This document shows, piece after piece, positions 1 to 8,401 of a stretch of 64,000 bases of DNA. Position 1 is the first letter of the stretch; every line of letters begins with the position of its first letter. The stretch spans positions 992,001 to 1,056,000 of the forward strand of contig CCNA01000034.1 of NCBI GenBank assembly GCA_000824805.1. Direction: 5' to 3'. This DNA comes from Mesorhizobium sp. SOD10. Lineage in GTDB: Bacteria > Pseudomonadota > Alphaproteobacteria > Rhizobiales > Rhizobiaceae. Under the pieces are notes generated by a model that searched no databases, was not told the DNA's origin, and saw only the letters and a list, made by a program, of their open reading frames with translations. Made by a program: the position numbers and the translations under genes.

Positions 1-1732
1 CGAGGAAATGCAGCACCTGGGTGGCGAAGCCGCCGATGGCGCCCTCCTCCACGGTCACCAACACTTCGTGCGAACGGGCGAGCCGCCGGATCAGATCCTC
101 GTCCAGCGGCTTGGCGAAGCGGGCGTCGGCGACGGTGGTAGAGAGACCCGCCGCGCCGAGTTCCTCGGCGGCCAGAAGGCAATCCTGCAAACGCGTGCCG
201 AAGGAAAGCAGCGCGACCTTGGTCCCCTCTTTGAGGATGCGGCCCTTGCCGATTTCCAGCAGCGAGCCGCGCTCCGGCATGTCGACGCCGACGCCGTTGC
301 CGCGCGGGTAGCGGAAAGCGATCGGGCCGTCATCATAGGACGCGGCGGTGCGCACCATATGGCGAAGCTCCGCCTCGTCGGCCGCGGCCATGACGACGAA
401 GCCCGGCAGCGAGGCGAGGAAAGTGGTGTCGAAGGCGCCGCAATGGGTGGCCCCGTCGGCGCCGACGAAGCCGGCGCGGTCGATCGGAAAACGCACCGGC
501 AGTTTCTGGATCGCCACGTCGTGGACGACCTGGTCGTAGGCGCGCTGCAGGAAGGTGGAGTAGATCGCGGCGAAGGGCTTGTAGCCTTCAGTGGCAAGCC
601 CCGCAGCGAAGGTCACCGCATGCTGCTCGGCAATGCCGACATCGAAGGTCCGCTTCGGAAACACCTCGCCGAACAGGTCGAGGCCAGTGCCGCTCGGCAT
701 GGCGGCAGTGATGGCGATGATACGGTCGTCCTCGCGCGCTTCCTGGATCAGGCTCTCGGCGAAGACCTTGGTGTAGGCCGGCGCATTGGCCGGCGCCTTG
801 GCCTGTGCCCCGGTGATGACGTCGAATTTGTTGACGCCGTGATATTTGTCGGCGGCTGCCTCCGCCGGCGCGTAGCCCTTGCCCTTCTGGGTCACGACAT
901 GGATCAGCACCGGGCCTTTGCCGTTGTCGCGCACATTCTTCAACACCGGGATCAGATGCTCGAGATTGTGCCCGTCGATGGGGCCGATGTGGTAGAAGCC
1001 CAGCTCCTCAAACAGGGTGCCGCCGGTGACATAGCCGCGCGCGTGCTCGACGGCGCGGGTGATGGCGCGGTCGGCGCGCTTGCCGAGATAGGATGTCAGC
1101 TTCTTGCCGAAATCGCGCAGGCCGAGATAAGCCTTGCCGGAAGCGAGCCTCGCCAGATAGGCGCTCATGGCGCCGGTCGGCGGCGCGATCGACATGTCAT
1201 TGTCGTTGAGGATGACGATCAGGCGGGCATCGAGCGCGCCGGCATTGTTCAGCGCCTCGAAGGCCATGCCGGCCGACATCGACCCGTCACCTATGACGGA
1301 AATGACATTGTTGCGGCCACCCGAGAGGTCGCGGCCCATGGCCATGCCGAGGCCGGCCGAAATCGAGGTCGAGGAGTGTGCTGCGCCGAACGGGTCGTAT
1401 TCGCTCTCGGCGCGCCGGGTGAAGCCGGAGAGGCCGCCTTCCTGGCGAAGCGTGCGGATGCGGTCGCGGCGGCCGGTCAGGATCTTGTGCGGATAGGCCT
1501 GGTGGCCGACGTCCCAGATCAGCCGGTCGTCCGGGGTGTTGAAGACATAGTGCAGCGCAACGGTCAGTTCGACGACGCCGAGGCCGGCGCCGAGATGACC
1601 GCCGGTCTGCGACACGGCGTCTATCAGCTCGGCGCGCAACTCGGCAGCAAGCTGCGGGAGCGCGCTCTCATCGAGCCTCCGCAGGTCCGCCGGAATGCGG
1701 ACCTTGTCGAGCAGCGGCGTGTCTGGCTTCAC
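1..1732 (-). CDS. dxs: 1-deoxy-D-xylulose-5-phosphate synthase (3' end beyond window)
   Basis: Dxs condenses pyruvate and glyceraldehyde 3-phosphate with thiamine diphosphate, the first step of the MEP isoprenoid pathway in the cytoplasm. The minus-strand frame is open from 1732 to the window edge, giving about 577 of the usual ~640 residues. The thiamine-diphosphate site is visible as GDG at residues 148-150 followed by NDN near 176, and conserved histidines lie in GGHLG (residue 47), VGHQ (77) and AAHSS (119). An in-frame TAG lies a few codons upstream, and the only start after it is GTG at 1732, with a purine-rich GAGGCAGGA about 9 bases before it. It lies downstream of xseB, a common rhizobial order. 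The identity is certain; only the C-terminus is missing. Confidence 0.97.
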   Translation of the reverse strand, partial: MKPDTPLLDKVRIPADLRRLDESALPQLAAELRAELIDAVSQTGGHLGAGLGVVELTVALHYVFNTPDDRLIWDVGHQAYPHKILTGRRDRIRTLRQEGGLSGFTRRAESEYDPFGAAHSSTSISAGLGMAMGRDLSGGRNNVISVIGDGSMSAGMAFEALNNAGALDARLIVILNDNDMSIAPPTGAMSAYLARLASGKAYLGLRDFGKKLTSYLGKRADRAITRAVEHARGYVTGGTLFEELGFYHIGPIDGHNLEHLIPVLKNVRDNGKGPVLIHVVTQKGKGYAPAEAAADKYHGVNKFDVITGAQAKAPANAPAYTKVFAESLIQEAREDDRIIAITAAMPSGTGLDLFGEVFPKRTFDVGIAEQHAVTFAAGLATEGYKPFAAIYSTFLQRAYDQVVHDVAIQKLPVRFPIDRAGFVGADGATHCGAFDTTFLASLPGFVVMAAADEAELRHMVRTAASYDDGPIAFRYPRGNGVGVDMPERGSLLEIGKGRILKEGTKVALLSFGTRLQDCLLAAEELGAAGLSTTVADARFAKPLDEDLIRRLARSHEVLVTVEEGAIGGFATQVLHFL

Positions 1733-1857
1733 TCGGGCGCGTCCTGCCTCAATTGATCGAACACGGCGCTACCAGCAGATTGCGCCATAATCATGCGCGG
1801 AATAGGCCGCCGGCGGGCGAATGTAAATGCGCGCCGGTGACGCGCGGCTTGAGTATC

Positions 1858-2778
1858 CTAGCTCTCAGGCAGCGGAATGAACTCCTCCTCATCGCCGGGA
1901 ACGATATCGAAGCGGCCTGTCTTCCATTCCTGCTTGGCCTGCTCGATGCGTTCCTTGGACGACGAGACGAAATTCCACCAGATGTAGCGCTGGGAGCCTA
2001 GCGAAGCGCCGCCGAACAGCATGAAATGCGCGCCGCGCTCGGAGGAAACGACGATCTCCTCGCCCGGCTTGAACACCAGAAGCCGCTCGGCCGGGAAGAC
2101 ATCGCCGGCGATCGAGACTTCGCCTTCCAGCGTGTAGATGGCGCGTTCTTCGGCATCGGCCGGGATTCGCACGCTGGCGCCGGCGGCCAGCCTGAGATCG
2201 GCGTAAAGCGTGTCCGAAGCGGTCGCCACGGGCGAGCGCAGGCCTGAGAATTCGCCGATGACGACGCGGCCGCTGACGCCTTCGGCATCGATCTCAGGCA
2301 GGCGGGCCACCGACGTGTTCGCGAACACCGGGGCGATTTCCTCCTTGCCGTCCGGCAGCGCCAGCCAGGTCTGCAGGCCGGAGACCGACATCGGCGCGCC
2401 GCGCAACTCCTCCGGCGTGCGCTCGGAATGAACGATGCCGCGCCCGGCGGTCATCAGGTTCACGTCGCCGGGCGCGATCACCATTTCGGTGCCGAGCGAA
2501 TCCCGGTGCCTGATCTTGCCGTCGAACAGGTAAGTGACGGTGGAAAGTCCGATATGCGGATGCGGGCGCACGTCGATCGCCTGCCCGGCGCGCAGGATCG
2601 CCGGGCCCATGCGGTCGAAGAAGATGAACGGCCCCACCAGCCGGCGTTTTGCCGTCGGCAGAGCGCGGCGCACCTCGAAACCGCCGATATCCTTGGCGTT
2701 CGGGACGACCATCAGCTCGATCTGATCGCAGGCGAAAGCGTCGCCGGGCTCGGGGTCGTTTCCGGGAAAGAAACTCAT
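1858..2778 (-). CDS. Pirin family protein
   Basis: A 306-residue bicupin protein of the pirin family. The N-terminal cupin carries the metal-site signature HPHIGLSTVTYLF near residues 93-105 and a further conserved GRGIVHSE near 130. Pirins bind Fe(II) or other metals; bacterial members have been linked to quercetinase activity or to binding of metabolic enzymes, so the substrate here cannot be named. The gene starts 9 bases after the DUF2277 gene and is probably cotranscribed with it. The C-terminal tail is long and acidic (GDEEEF). Family assignment is firm, the role is unknown. Confidence 0.9.
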   Translation of the reverse strand: MSFFPGNDPEPGDAFACDQIELMVVPNAKDIGGFEVRRALPTAKRRLVGPFIFFDRMGPAILRAGQAIDVRPHPHIGLSTVTYLFDGKIRHRDSLGTEMVIAPGDVNLMTAGRGIVHSERTPEELRGAPMSVSGLQTWLALPDGKEEIAPVFANTSVARLPEIDAEGVSGRVVIGEFSGLRSPVATASDTLYADLRLAAGASVRIPADAEERAIYTLEGEVSIAGDVFPAERLLVFKPGEEIVVSSERGAHFMLFGGASLGSQRYIWWNFVSSSKERIEQAKQEWKTGRFDIVPGDEEEFIPLPES

Positions 2779-2787
2779 ATAGGTTCC

Positions 2788-3054
2788 TCAGGCGAAACGC
2801 AGCGCCGACCTGGCCTTCGCCTTGGCCGCCTCTACCTCGCGATTGCGCGGTTCCTGGTTGGTTTCGAGCGAGTCGATCAATTCACGCGCAGCGGCCGCGA
2901 TCGCTTCCACTGCATGATAGAAAGCGTGCTCGTTGCGCTTGGACGGCTTCGTCGAGCCGCTCAGCTTGCGCACGAACTGCAGCGCTGCGTCATGCACTTC
3001 GTCATTGGTCGCCGGCGGTTCGAAATTGGCCAGGGTCTTGATGTTGCGGCACAT
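2788..3054 (-). CDS. DUF2277 family protein
   Basis: An 88-residue cytoplasmic protein that begins MCRNIKTLANFEPPAT, the typical opening of the DUF2277 family. The N-terminal MCRNIK with its cysteine is the most conserved part, followed by an amphipathic helical region rich in Ala, Arg and Glu. No catalytic motif is apparent and the function is unknown. It sits between xseB (38 bases upstream) and pirin (9 bases downstream) on the same strand, so it probably belongs to the same transcript. Confidence 0.85.
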   Translation of the reverse strand: MCRNIKTLANFEPPATNDEVHDAALQFVRKLSGSTKPSKRNEHAFYHAVEAIAAAARELIDSLETNQEPRNREVEAAKAKARSALRFA

Positions 3055-3092
3055 GGCTTGAACTCCTTACCTGCTTGCTCTGCCCACCCAAA

Positions 3093-3344
3093 TTATTCCG
3101 CGTCCAACGGCTCCGTGCCGACCGGCCTGCCGTCGCGCGACAGCCTGATCTTCTCGACCTTGTCCTCGGCCGCTTTCAGCAGCCGGTCGCAATGCGCCTT
3201 CAGCGCCTCGCCGCGCTCGTAGATCCGGATCGACTGGTCGAGCGGGACATCGCCGCGTTCCAGATCATCGACGATCTTCTCCAGCGCGTCGAGCGCCTGC
3301 TCGAAGCTCATCGCCTTGACGTCCTCATTGCCTTCCACTGCCAT
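3093..3344 (-). CDS. xseB: Exodeoxyribonuclease VII small subunit
   Basis: An 83-residue subunit of exonuclease VII, which degrades single-stranded DNA to oligonucleotides together with XseA. The family motif is clear: SFEQALDALEKIVDDLERGDVPLDQSI, then a coiled-coil region ending in a basic and acidic tail. Length matches the family (about 80 residues). It begins only 3 bases after the stop of the deacetylase-like gene, which indicates translational coupling. The xseA gene is not in the window. Confidence 0.96.
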   Translation of the reverse strand: MAVEGNEDVKAMSFEQALDALEKIVDDLERGDVPLDQSIRIYERGEALKAHCDRLLKAAEDKVEKIRLSRDGRPVGTEPLDAE

Positions 3345-3347
3345 ACT

Positions 3348-4274
3348 CTACCCCTTCATCAGCCGCCCGACATGGGCGGCGACTGAAAATGCCAGTCCCT
3401 GCAGATCGTAGCCGCCTTCCAGCAGGCTGACGAGCCTGTTGCCGCTATGGCGGGCGGCGCGCTCCATCAGTTGGCCGGTCGCCCAGTCGAAATCGTCCTC
3501 GGTCAGGTTGATCTCGGCCAGCGGATCGCGGTGGTGCGCGTCGAAGCCGGCGGAAATAATGATCAGGTCCGGCTGGAACGCATCGATCGACGGCAGCACG
3601 CGCGACAGGAAGGCGTCGCGGAACAAGTCGCTGCCGGTCTGGGGCGCGAGCGGCGCGTTGACGATGTTGCCGGCGCCGGTCTCGCTCTTCGCGCCAGTGC
3701 CCGGGTAAAGCGGCATCTGGTGTGTCGAGCAGTAGAGCACCGACGGATCGTCCCAGAAGATGTCCTGCGTACCGTTGCCGTGATGGACGTCCCAGTCGAC
3801 GATGGCGACGCGCTCGGCGTGGTGCTTCTTCTGCGCGTAACGGGCGGCGATGGCCGCCGTGTTGAACAGACAGAAACCCATCGCCGTGGTCTTTTCAGCA
3901 TGATGGCCCGGCGGACGGGCGGCGACGAAGACATTGGCGGCACGGCCCTCGAAGACGTCGTCGACGGCAGCGTTGGCCGCGCCGATCGCCGTCACCACGG
4001 CCTGCCAGCTTTTGGGGCTGGCGCTGGTATCGGCATCGATCGAGACGATGCCGCTCTCAGGGATAGCCGCGCGCACACGCTCGACGAAATTCTCGGGGTG
4101 CGCGTAAAGGATCGTCGCCTCGTCGCCCTCGGGCGCCTTGACGCGCTCGAGCGCCGAAAACGCCTCGTCGTCGAGCACGCGCTCGATGGCGCGCAGGCGG
4201 TCGGGCCGCTCGGGGTGGCCGGGCGGCGTGAGGTGTTCGAGGAAGATCGGGTGCGTGTAGAGACGGGTGGCCAT
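3348..4274 (-). CDS. Histone deacetylase family protein (AcuC/acetylpolyamine amidohydrolase-like)
   Basis: A 308-residue zinc-dependent deacetylase-fold enzyme. Family motifs in order: HPERPDRL (20-27), RPPGHHAE with the catalytic His pair at 124-125, the metal ligands in WDVHHGNG (161-168), and the second metal site in SAGFDAHH (241-248). Bacterial relatives remove acetyl groups from small molecules such as acetylpolyamines, or from acetyl-CoA synthetase; the substrate here is not evident. The frame is open 31 codons further upstream, but ATG at 4274 followed by ATRLYTHPIFLEH matches the normal family start. It leads the minus-strand cluster with xseB, DUF2277 and pirin. Confidence 0.92.
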   Translation of the reverse strand: MATRLYTHPIFLEHLTPPGHPERPDRLRAIERVLDDEAFSALERVKAPEGDEATILYAHPENFVERVRAAIPESGIVSIDADTSASPKSWQAVVTAIGAANAAVDDVFEGRAANVFVAARPPGHHAEKTTAMGFCLFNTAAIAARYAQKKHHAERVAIVDWDVHHGNGTQDIFWDDPSVLYCSTHQMPLYPGTGAKSETGAGNIVNAPLAPQTGSDLFRDAFLSRVLPSIDAFQPDLIIISAGFDAHHRDPLAEINLTEDDFDWATGQLMERAARHSGNRLVSLLEGGYDLQGLAFSVAAHVGRLMKG

Positions 4275-4408
4275 GGCGCCTAATCTAGGCACCCGCGGCG
4301 TGGATGACCATGTTTGAAAAGCCGAATGGCTGGGGAAAATTGCGTCAGCCCGTGTCGCTGGCGCCATTGGCGCAGCCCGGGCTTCGCGGTAAGGTCATCC
4401 CGCTGCCT

Positions 4409-4556
4409 GGTGCCCGCGACGCGGGAGAATCGGGAACACGGTTGAACTCCGTGGCGTGCCCAACGCTGTGAGGGGGACCGCGCCGGCAAACGCCACTGTC
4501 TCAGACGGGAAGGCGCCGGAGCGGGACGATCCCGAGCCAGAAGACCGGCCCGGCAG
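4409..4556 (+). promoter_or_regulatory. Cobalamin (adenosylcobalamin) riboswitch
   Basis: The 336-bp region before bluB contains the ordered signature of a cobalamin riboswitch: GGTGCC (4409-4414), GGGAA (4432-4436) close to a paired ACACGG...CCGTGG segment, the GCCAC core at 4492-4496, GGGAAGGCG (4507-4515), and the B12 box GAGCCAGAAGACCGGCC at 4534-4550. The B12 box normally pairs with an expression platform that blocks the start of the next gene when B12 is abundant. bluB starts about 55 bases further on. I infer translational or transcriptional repression of bluB by B12. Confidence 0.88.
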
Positions 4557-4610
4557 ACATGGTCGTCCGCTTGGTCAGGCGGGTGACTGCTTGTCGCAAG
4601 GGAAAAAGCG

Positions 4611-5342
4611 ATGACGGCAGCAGCGATCGCCGCGGGCGGCGACGACTTTGACCAATTGGCGCGCGACGCGGTCTACCGGGCTATGTTCACCAGGCGTGAC
4701 GTGCGCAGCCATTTTGTCCCTGACGATCTCGACGACCATGTGCTGGCGCGCCTGCTCACCGCCGCGCACCATGCGCCATCGGTCGGCTATATGCAGCCGT
4801 GGAATTTCATCGTCATCCGCGACATGGCAAGGCGGCGGCAGGTGCGCGACCTGTTCCTCGCCGCGCGCCACCAGGAACTACCGGCCATCGAGGCGGAGCG
4901 GCAGGCGCTGTACCGCAAGCTGAAGCTTGAAGGCATCTGCGAAAGCGCGCTTAACCTCTGCATCACTTGCGACCGGCAGCGCTCGAAGGACTCGCCGCTC
5001 GGGCGCTGGCACAATCCGGAGATGGATCTCTACAGCACCGTCTGCGCGGTGCAGAATTTCTGGCTAGCGGCACGCGCCGAGGGTGTCGGCGTCGGCTGGG
5101 TGAGCATCATCGAGACGGAGGCGCTGAAGCGGCTGTTGTCGATCCCCGAGCATGTCACGCCGATCGCCTATCTGTGCGTCGGCCGCGTCTCGCAATTCGC
5201 GCCGAAGCCGGACCTCGAGGCGCATGGTTGGGGCAAGCGTCTGCCGCTGCCCGAACTGGTGATGAGCGAGACTTTCAGCGGCGCAGGCGAGGCGCCGCTG
5301 AAATCGGCGATCGCAAGGCTTGGCGGCGCGCCGAAGCTCTGA
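4611..5342 (+). CDS. bluB: 5,6-dimethylbenzimidazole synthase
   Basis: BluB is a nitroreductase-fold enzyme that splits reduced FMN with oxygen to form 5,6-dimethylbenzimidazole, the lower ligand of vitamin B12. The 243-residue protein has the RRDVR motif with the family's catalytic Asp (residue 30), the SVGYMQPWNF flavin-binding region, and GVGWVSII, which carries the conserved active-site Ser. The length is slightly above the S. meliloti enzyme. A cobalamin riboswitch directly upstream supports the assignment and indicates feedback control by B12. The gene converges with the membrane-protein gene, 11 bases away. Confidence 0.96.
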   Translation: MTAAAIAAGGDDFDQLARDAVYRAMFTRRDVRSHFVPDDLDDHVLARLLTAAHHAPSVGYMQPWNFIVIRDMARRRQVRDLFLAARHQELPAIEAERQALYRKLKLEGICESALNLCITCDRQRSKDSPLGRWHNPEMDLYSTVCAVQNFWLAARAEGVGVGWVSIIETEALKRLLSIPEHVTPIAYLCVGRVSQFAPKPDLEAHGWGKRLPLPELVMSETFSGAGEAPLKSAIARLGGAPKL

Positions 5343-5353
5343 CCAGGCCCCGA

Positions 5354-6334
5354 TCAAGCAGCCCGGGGCGTATCCCAGCGCGAGCCGCCGAAGGAGCCCA
5401 GCGCCTTGTCGCGCAGTTCCCTGAATTTGGACGAGGCCTCGGCGAGCCGGCGGTCCCATTCTGGATTGGGCGCCTGCCCCTCGATCGCCTCAAAATAGAC
5501 CTGCATCAAGGACGCGATTGCAAAAGGCTCGATGAAGGCGGCCTTGAAGGCCCAGGCAAAGACGATGGCAAGCACGAAGGCCCAGCCGGCCAATTGTCCG
5601 GGCATGACCCAGAGGATCGCGGCGGCGGGCGCCAGCATCAACAGGAAGATGACGAAGGACACGCCCCACATGATCACCGCCAGCCAGACGGTATTCTTGA
5701 CCATGTGCTTGCCGTTCTGCGCATAGAGCACGACGCCTTGCCGCGCCGTCTCGAAAGGCGAGTTCGAATTGATGCGGATGTTGTAGCCGAGAATGATCTC
5801 GTCGACATAGGTCAGCGAGATGCGGATGACGGTGTTGATGAAGCTGACCAGCCCGCTCAAACCCGGAATGGGCAGGAAGGCGGCGATGCCGCCGATCAGG
5901 CCGGTGATGGCGCGGACGGCTCCCTTGACGAGCTGGTCGACGACGAAAAGAATATTGGCCTCGGCGAAGCGCTGGGTGACCACTTCCTTCGCATAGGCTA
6001 TCTGGCCCTGGCCGTCGGGAACGTCATGGCCGTCGATCAGATGCACCATGACGGCGATATGGCCCGCTTTCAGCACATAGAGGATGTATTCGCGGATCCA
6101 GTAGACGGCGATCGAGACGATGCCGAAGCCGACCACGCCGCCCCAAAGCGCGAAGGACATTGGTCCGTCGGGATCGGTCGAGATGTGGCCGACGCCGTAG
6201 CCGACGCTGGCGCCCGTGCCGGTCGCCATGATGTAGGCAATCGTGATGCCGAAGTAGACGATCATGCGAAAGACGATGAACGGCCATGTCCGCATCATGA
6301 TGGACACCGACCGGCCGATGCTGAAATCCCACAT
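5354..6334 (-). CDS. Conserved multi-spanning membrane protein of unknown function
   Basis: A 326-residue integral membrane protein. Hydrophobic segments lie near residues 16-40, 62-82, 135-170 and, as two long adjacent spans, 222-275. The middle portion has FVVDQLVKGAVRAI followed by a Gly/Pro-rich span (GLIGGIAAFLPIPGLSGL) and a conserved-looking YVDEIILGYNIR. The C-terminal about 40 residues are polar and cytoplasmic. I recognise a protein that recurs in rhizobial genomes but not a named family or function. It is divergent from nothing and converges on bluB. Confidence 0.75.
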   Translation of the reverse strand: MWDFSIGRSVSIMMRTWPFIVFRMIVYFGITIAYIMATGTGASVGYGVGHISTDPDGPMSFALWGGVVGFGIVSIAVYWIREYILYVLKAGHIAVMVHLIDGHDVPDGQGQIAYAKEVVTQRFAEANILFVVDQLVKGAVRAITGLIGGIAAFLPIPGLSGLVSFINTVIRISLTYVDEIILGYNIRINSNSPFETARQGVVLYAQNGKHMVKNTVWLAVIMWGVSFVIFLLMLAPAAAILWVMPGQLAGWAFVLAIVFAWAFKAAFIEPFAIASLMQVYFEAIEGQAPNPEWDRRLAEASSKFRELRDKALGSFGGSRWDTPRAA

Positions 6335-6465
6335 GGCCCCGACTCTCCCACCCTTAGAGGATGGCCGGGGAGGATGCGCTTGCCCCGGCGATTGTCAATC
6401 ACGGCAGGATTGCGCCGGCTGGAAACCGGTGCACAACGTGGTGACTTGGTTACCCGAGCGTGGCC

Positions 6466-7059
6466 TCAAGGCCTTTTTCGCAAGCCCTCGAGCAGCTGCT
6501 TGAAGGCCGCGATCGCCTTCTTCGACGTGGCTTCGGGATCCTTGGAATTGGCGATGCGTTGCGCGGCCTGGCTGCTGGCGCCATTGATCAGCCGCGAGGC
6601 CGTCTCGGGATCGACGTCGGCGACGACCACGCCCTCTTCCTGCAGCCTGGTCAGATGCTCGGTCATCGAGGCGGTGCATGCATTGGCGTTCGGCCACTGC
6701 GCCGGGTCTCCGAGCACCGCCGGGCCGTCACGGAACATGATGCGCTGGATTTCCGGCTCCAACGCCATCTCGATATAGATGGTGCATTCGTCGACGAAAC
6801 GCTGCCAGCGGGTCGGCGCTTTCGACGCAACCTCGTTCACCCGCAACGCCATCTCGCCGTCGATCTCGGCGATCACCGCCTGCAGCAGCCCCTTCTTGTC
6901 GCCAAAATGATGGTAGAGCGCGCCGCGTGTCAGGCCGGCCGAGGCGGTGAAATCGTCCATCGAGGCCTCGGCATAGCCGATCGTGCCGAAGGCGTGGCGG
7001 GCAGCCGCGATCAGCTTGGCACGCGTCTCGGCAATCATCTCCTTACGCGGTTTGTGCAT
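6466..7059 (-). CDS. TetR family transcriptional regulator
   Basis: A 197-residue TetR-type repressor. The N-terminal helix-turn-helix is typical: AARHAFGTIGYAEASMDDFTASAGLTRGALYHHFGDKKGLL within residues 18-58. The ligand-binding C-terminal domain is variable, so the inducer is unknown. ATG at 7059 (HKPRKEMIAETRAKL) is the likely start; the frame extends 12 codons further, but those codons would overlap the operators. The gene is divergent from an MFS transporter, with three identical-core palindromes between them, so it very probably represses both genes. Confidence 0.92.
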   Translation of the reverse strand: MHKPRKEMIAETRAKLIAAARHAFGTIGYAEASMDDFTASAGLTRGALYHHFGDKKGLLQAVIAEIDGEMALRVNEVASKAPTRWQRFVDECTIYIEMALEPEIQRIMFRDGPAVLGDPAQWPNANACTASMTEHLTRLQEEGVVVADVDPETASRLINGASSQAAQRIANSKDPEATSKKAIAAFKQLLEGLRKRP

Positions 7060-7076
7060 GGCTCTGGACCTATTCA

Positions 7077-7143
7077 CATACGTCTCGTATGCCAATTGAC
7101 ATACGCGACGTATGAATTATCTGACGTTCATACGCTTCGTATG
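7077..7143. promoter_or_regulatory. Three tandem TetR-type operators (CATACGNNNCGTATG)
   Basis: Three perfect 15-bp inverted repeats with identical arms and different 3-base centres lie between the divergent tetR and MFS genes: 7077-7091 (centre TCT), 7100-7114 (centre CGA) and 7129-7143 (centre CTT). Centre-to-centre spacings are 23 and 29 bp. A TTGACA hexamer (7096-7101) partly overlaps the second site. Identical arms with changing centres are what is expected of a dimeric repressor's operators. Binding by the adjacent TetR protein is inferred from position. Confidence 0.85.
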
Positions 7144-7180
7144 TAATTGTGGTATACACCCTTTGTCGAGGAGCAGGATC

Positions 7181-8401
7181 ATGCGAAACCCCTATGCAGA
7201 AATCTTCCGGGCTCCCGGCACAAAAGGCTTCGCCGTGGCCGCCTTCATCGCGCGCTTGCCGATCGCCATGGCGCCGATCGGCATCGTGGCGATGCTGTCG
7301 CAGACGCATGGCGAATATTGGCTCGCCGGCGCGGTCTCCGCGACCTATGCGCTGGTCAATGCTTTCCTGTCGCCGCAGGTGTCGCGGCTGGTCGACCGGC
7401 GCGGCCAGACGGCGATTGCCGCGCCGACGACGCTGGTTTCGGTGCTTGCCTTCGCGGCATTGATCGTCGCGGCCAACCAGCACTGGCCGGCATGGACCTT
7501 GTTCCTGTCCGCCCTGCTTGCCGCCGCCATGCCCAGCATTCCGGCGCTGGTCAGAGCGCGCTGGACGGAGATCTTCCGCGACCGGCCGGAGCTCAACACG
7601 GCCTTCGCCTTCGAATCGGCCGCGGACGAACTGGTCTACGTCGCCGGCGCCTCGCTGTCGGTGGGCCTGAGTGCGGCGCTGTTCCCGGAAGCCGGCATGG
7701 TGGTCAGCACATTGCTGCTTGCGCTCGGCTCCGCGGCATTCCTTTTGCAGCGCTCGTCCGAACCGCCAGTCCGCCCCACCGAGCAGGGCGTGGCCGGTTC
7801 GGCGATCCGCCTGCGACCGGTGCAGATCATCACCTTCGCGCTGATCTTCGTCGGCGCGACCTTCGCCACCACGGAAGTCACTACGGTCGCCATCACCAAG
7901 GCGCTCGGCCAGCCGGAGGCGGCAAGCCTAGTCATCGGCGTCTATGCGCTTGGATCCTTCGTGCTCGGCATCATCGTCGGCGCGCTCAGCCTCAAGGCGC
8001 CGCTGCAGCGGCAACTGGCGGCTGCGGTCACCGTGATCGCGCTCACCACCTTGCCGCTGCTTTTTGCCGACAGGGTGCCGACGCTGGCGCTCGCGGTCTT
8101 CGTCAGCGGCGTCGCGATCTCGCCGACCTTCATCACCGCTTTCGGCCTGATCGAACGCCACGTGCCGGCCGCAATGCTCACCGAAGGCGTCACCTGGGTG
8201 ACCACCGGCATCGGGATCGGCATGGCGCTGGGCTCCTTCGCCGCCGGCTGGATGGTCGACACTTTCGGTCCGCAGAACGGGTTCTGGGTATCGGTGGCGT
8301 CCGGCGCGATCGCATTGGCGACCGTGCTTGCGGGCCAATGCCGGCTGGCAACAAACGATTGCGCCGTGGATCGCGACGAAGCGGTCGCTCCGGCGGAATG
8401 A
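7181..8401 (+). CDS. Major facilitator superfamily transporter
   Basis: A 406-residue, about 12-span inner-membrane transporter of the MFS type, likely a drug or metabolite efflux pump. The cytoplasmic loop motif after helix 2 reads SRLVDRRGQ, a variant of the MFS signature. ATG at 7181 is preceded by GAGGAGCAGG; the frame is open upstream, but those codons lie in the operator region. The divergent TetR gene and shared operators suggest induction by a transported compound. The substrate cannot be told from the sequence. The last 460 bases are overlapped on the other strand by the GNAT reading frame. Confidence 0.88.
   Translation: MRNPYAEIFRAPGTKGFAVAAFIARLPIAMAPIGIVAMLSQTHGEYWLAGAVSATYALVNAFLSPQVSRLVDRRGQTAIAAPTTLVSVLAFAALIVAANQHWPAWTLFLSALLAAAMPSIPALVRARWTEIFRDRPELNTAFAFESAADELVYVAGASLSVGLSAALFPEAGMVVSTLLLALGSAAFLLQRSSEPPVRPTEQGVAGSAIRLRPVQIITFALIFVGATFATTEVTTVAITKALGQPEAASLVIGVYALGSFVLGIIVGALSLKAPLQRQLAAAVTVIALTTLPLLFADRVPTLALAVFVSGVAISPTFITAFGLIERHVPAAMLTEGVTWVTTGIGIGMALGSFAAGWMVDTFGPQNGFWVSVASGAIALATVLAGQCRLATNDCAVDRDEAVAPAE

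Noticed and set aside
8..1756. 582-codon plus-strand frame over dxs
   Set aside because: It is the complement of dxs, whose protein is unmistakable; the plus frame has the Arg/His/Asp-rich composition of a shadow.
4967..6778. 603-codon plus-strand frame after bluB
   Set aside because: It runs out of frame through the 3' part of bluB and antisense to the membrane protein and tetR; no domain.
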